A stretch of DNA of 5,802 nt from Actinomycetota bacterium (lineage in GTDB: Bacteria; Actinomycetota; Actinomycetes; Nanopelagicales; Nanopelagicaceae): positions 1 through 5,802 of the forward strand of contig WLRX01000064.1 of NCBI GenBank assembly GCA_009706135.1. The letters run 5' to 3'. How positions within the stretch are numbered: the stretch's first letter is position 1; every line of letters starts with the position of its first letter. The notes beneath the pieces are model-generated. The model did not search any database and was not told the DNA's origin. It saw only the letters and a list, made by a program, of their open reading frames with translations. Of the stretch, positions 5,663-5,802 are shown in pieces. A program made the translations under genes and the position numbers.

Positions 5663-5802
5663 ATGAGCAAGTTACCAAGTAAAGCAAAGTGCGTCGTTAT
5701 TGGCGCAGGCATCGTCGGCAACGGCATGGTTTATCACCTTGCAAAGCTTGGATGGAAAGACATCGTTCAGATTGATAAAGGACCACTGCCAAACCCTGGT
5801 GG
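5663..5802 (+). CDS. FAD-dependent oxidoreductase, sarcosine/dimethylglycine dehydrogenase-like (3' partial)
   Basis: Only the first 46 codons are in the window. They encode an N-terminal dinucleotide-binding fold: a beta strand CVVIGAGIVGNGMVYHLAKLG (10-30) containing GxGxxG at Gly 14, 16 and 19, then a second strand ending in the acidic residue of VQIDK (34-38). The following GPLPNPGG (39 onward) resembles the segment after the FAD-binding strand in DMGDH/sarcosine-dehydrogenase-like proteins, which often carry a C-terminal GcvT (aminomethyltransferase) domain. That would be an N-methyl-amine oxidase linked to one-carbon metabolism. Since the catalytic and C-terminal domains are outside the window, this subfamily is inference from the first residues; another DAO-family amine or amino acid oxidase is possible. 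There is no signal peptide. It lies 45 bases after the GntR gene and is probably regulated by it. Confidence 0.8.
   Translation, partial: MSKLPSKAKCVVIGAGIVGNGMVYHLAKLGWKDIVQIDKGPLPNPG

Overview
The window is a gene-dense stretch of bacterial chromosome in which every gene I can support lies on the + strand. It contains eight coding regions (the first cut at its 5' end, the last at its 3' end) with gaps from an 8-base overlap to 90 bases. Composition is moderately AT-rich with many A/T-ending codons. The best protein resemblances I can recall, especially the oxidoreductase/isomerase pair, are to actinobacterial families. AT-leaning DNA, very short spacers and apparently leaderless starts together suggest a small-genome, low-GC actinobacterium such as the freshwater Nanopelagicales (acI) group. 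That placement is inference; no rRNA or other marker gene is present.

Region 1 (1-3551) reads as one operon. It holds two ATPase subunits of a branched-chain-amino-acid-type (HAAT family) ABC importer, livG (partial) and livF, overlapping by 8 bases. They are followed closely by a Gfo/Idh/MocA NAD(P)-dependent oxidoreductase and a TIM-barrel sugar isomerase/epimerase, each with a clear Shine-Dalgarno (SD) sequence. A GC-rich hairpin followed by a T-run (3570-3622) closes the unit. The simplest reading is uptake of a small solute followed by oxidation and then isomerisation or elimination of a sugar or polyol. The substrate cannot be read from the sequence.

Region 2 (about 3630-4901) starts after the terminator with a -10-like box placed for a leaderless mRNA. 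It has a short MobA-type molybdenum-cofactor guanylyltransferase and, 3 bases later, a TauE/SafE-type (TSUP) membrane permease with no SD.

Region 3 (4902-5802) has a GntR-family, FCD-domain regulator and, 45 bases later, the first 46 codons of an FAD-dependent oxidoreductase. The latter resembles sarcosine/dimethylglycine-dehydrogenase-type enzymes. The regulator probably controls this gene and whatever follows it beyond the window.

I found no tRNA, rRNA, CRISPR array, insertion sequence or phage gene. There is no gene-free stretch longer than 90 bases. I see no clearly new molecular system. The most interesting points are the coupling of amino-acid-type transporter ATPases to sugar-oxidation enzymes of unassigned substrate, and the regulatory details around the MobA and GntR genes.
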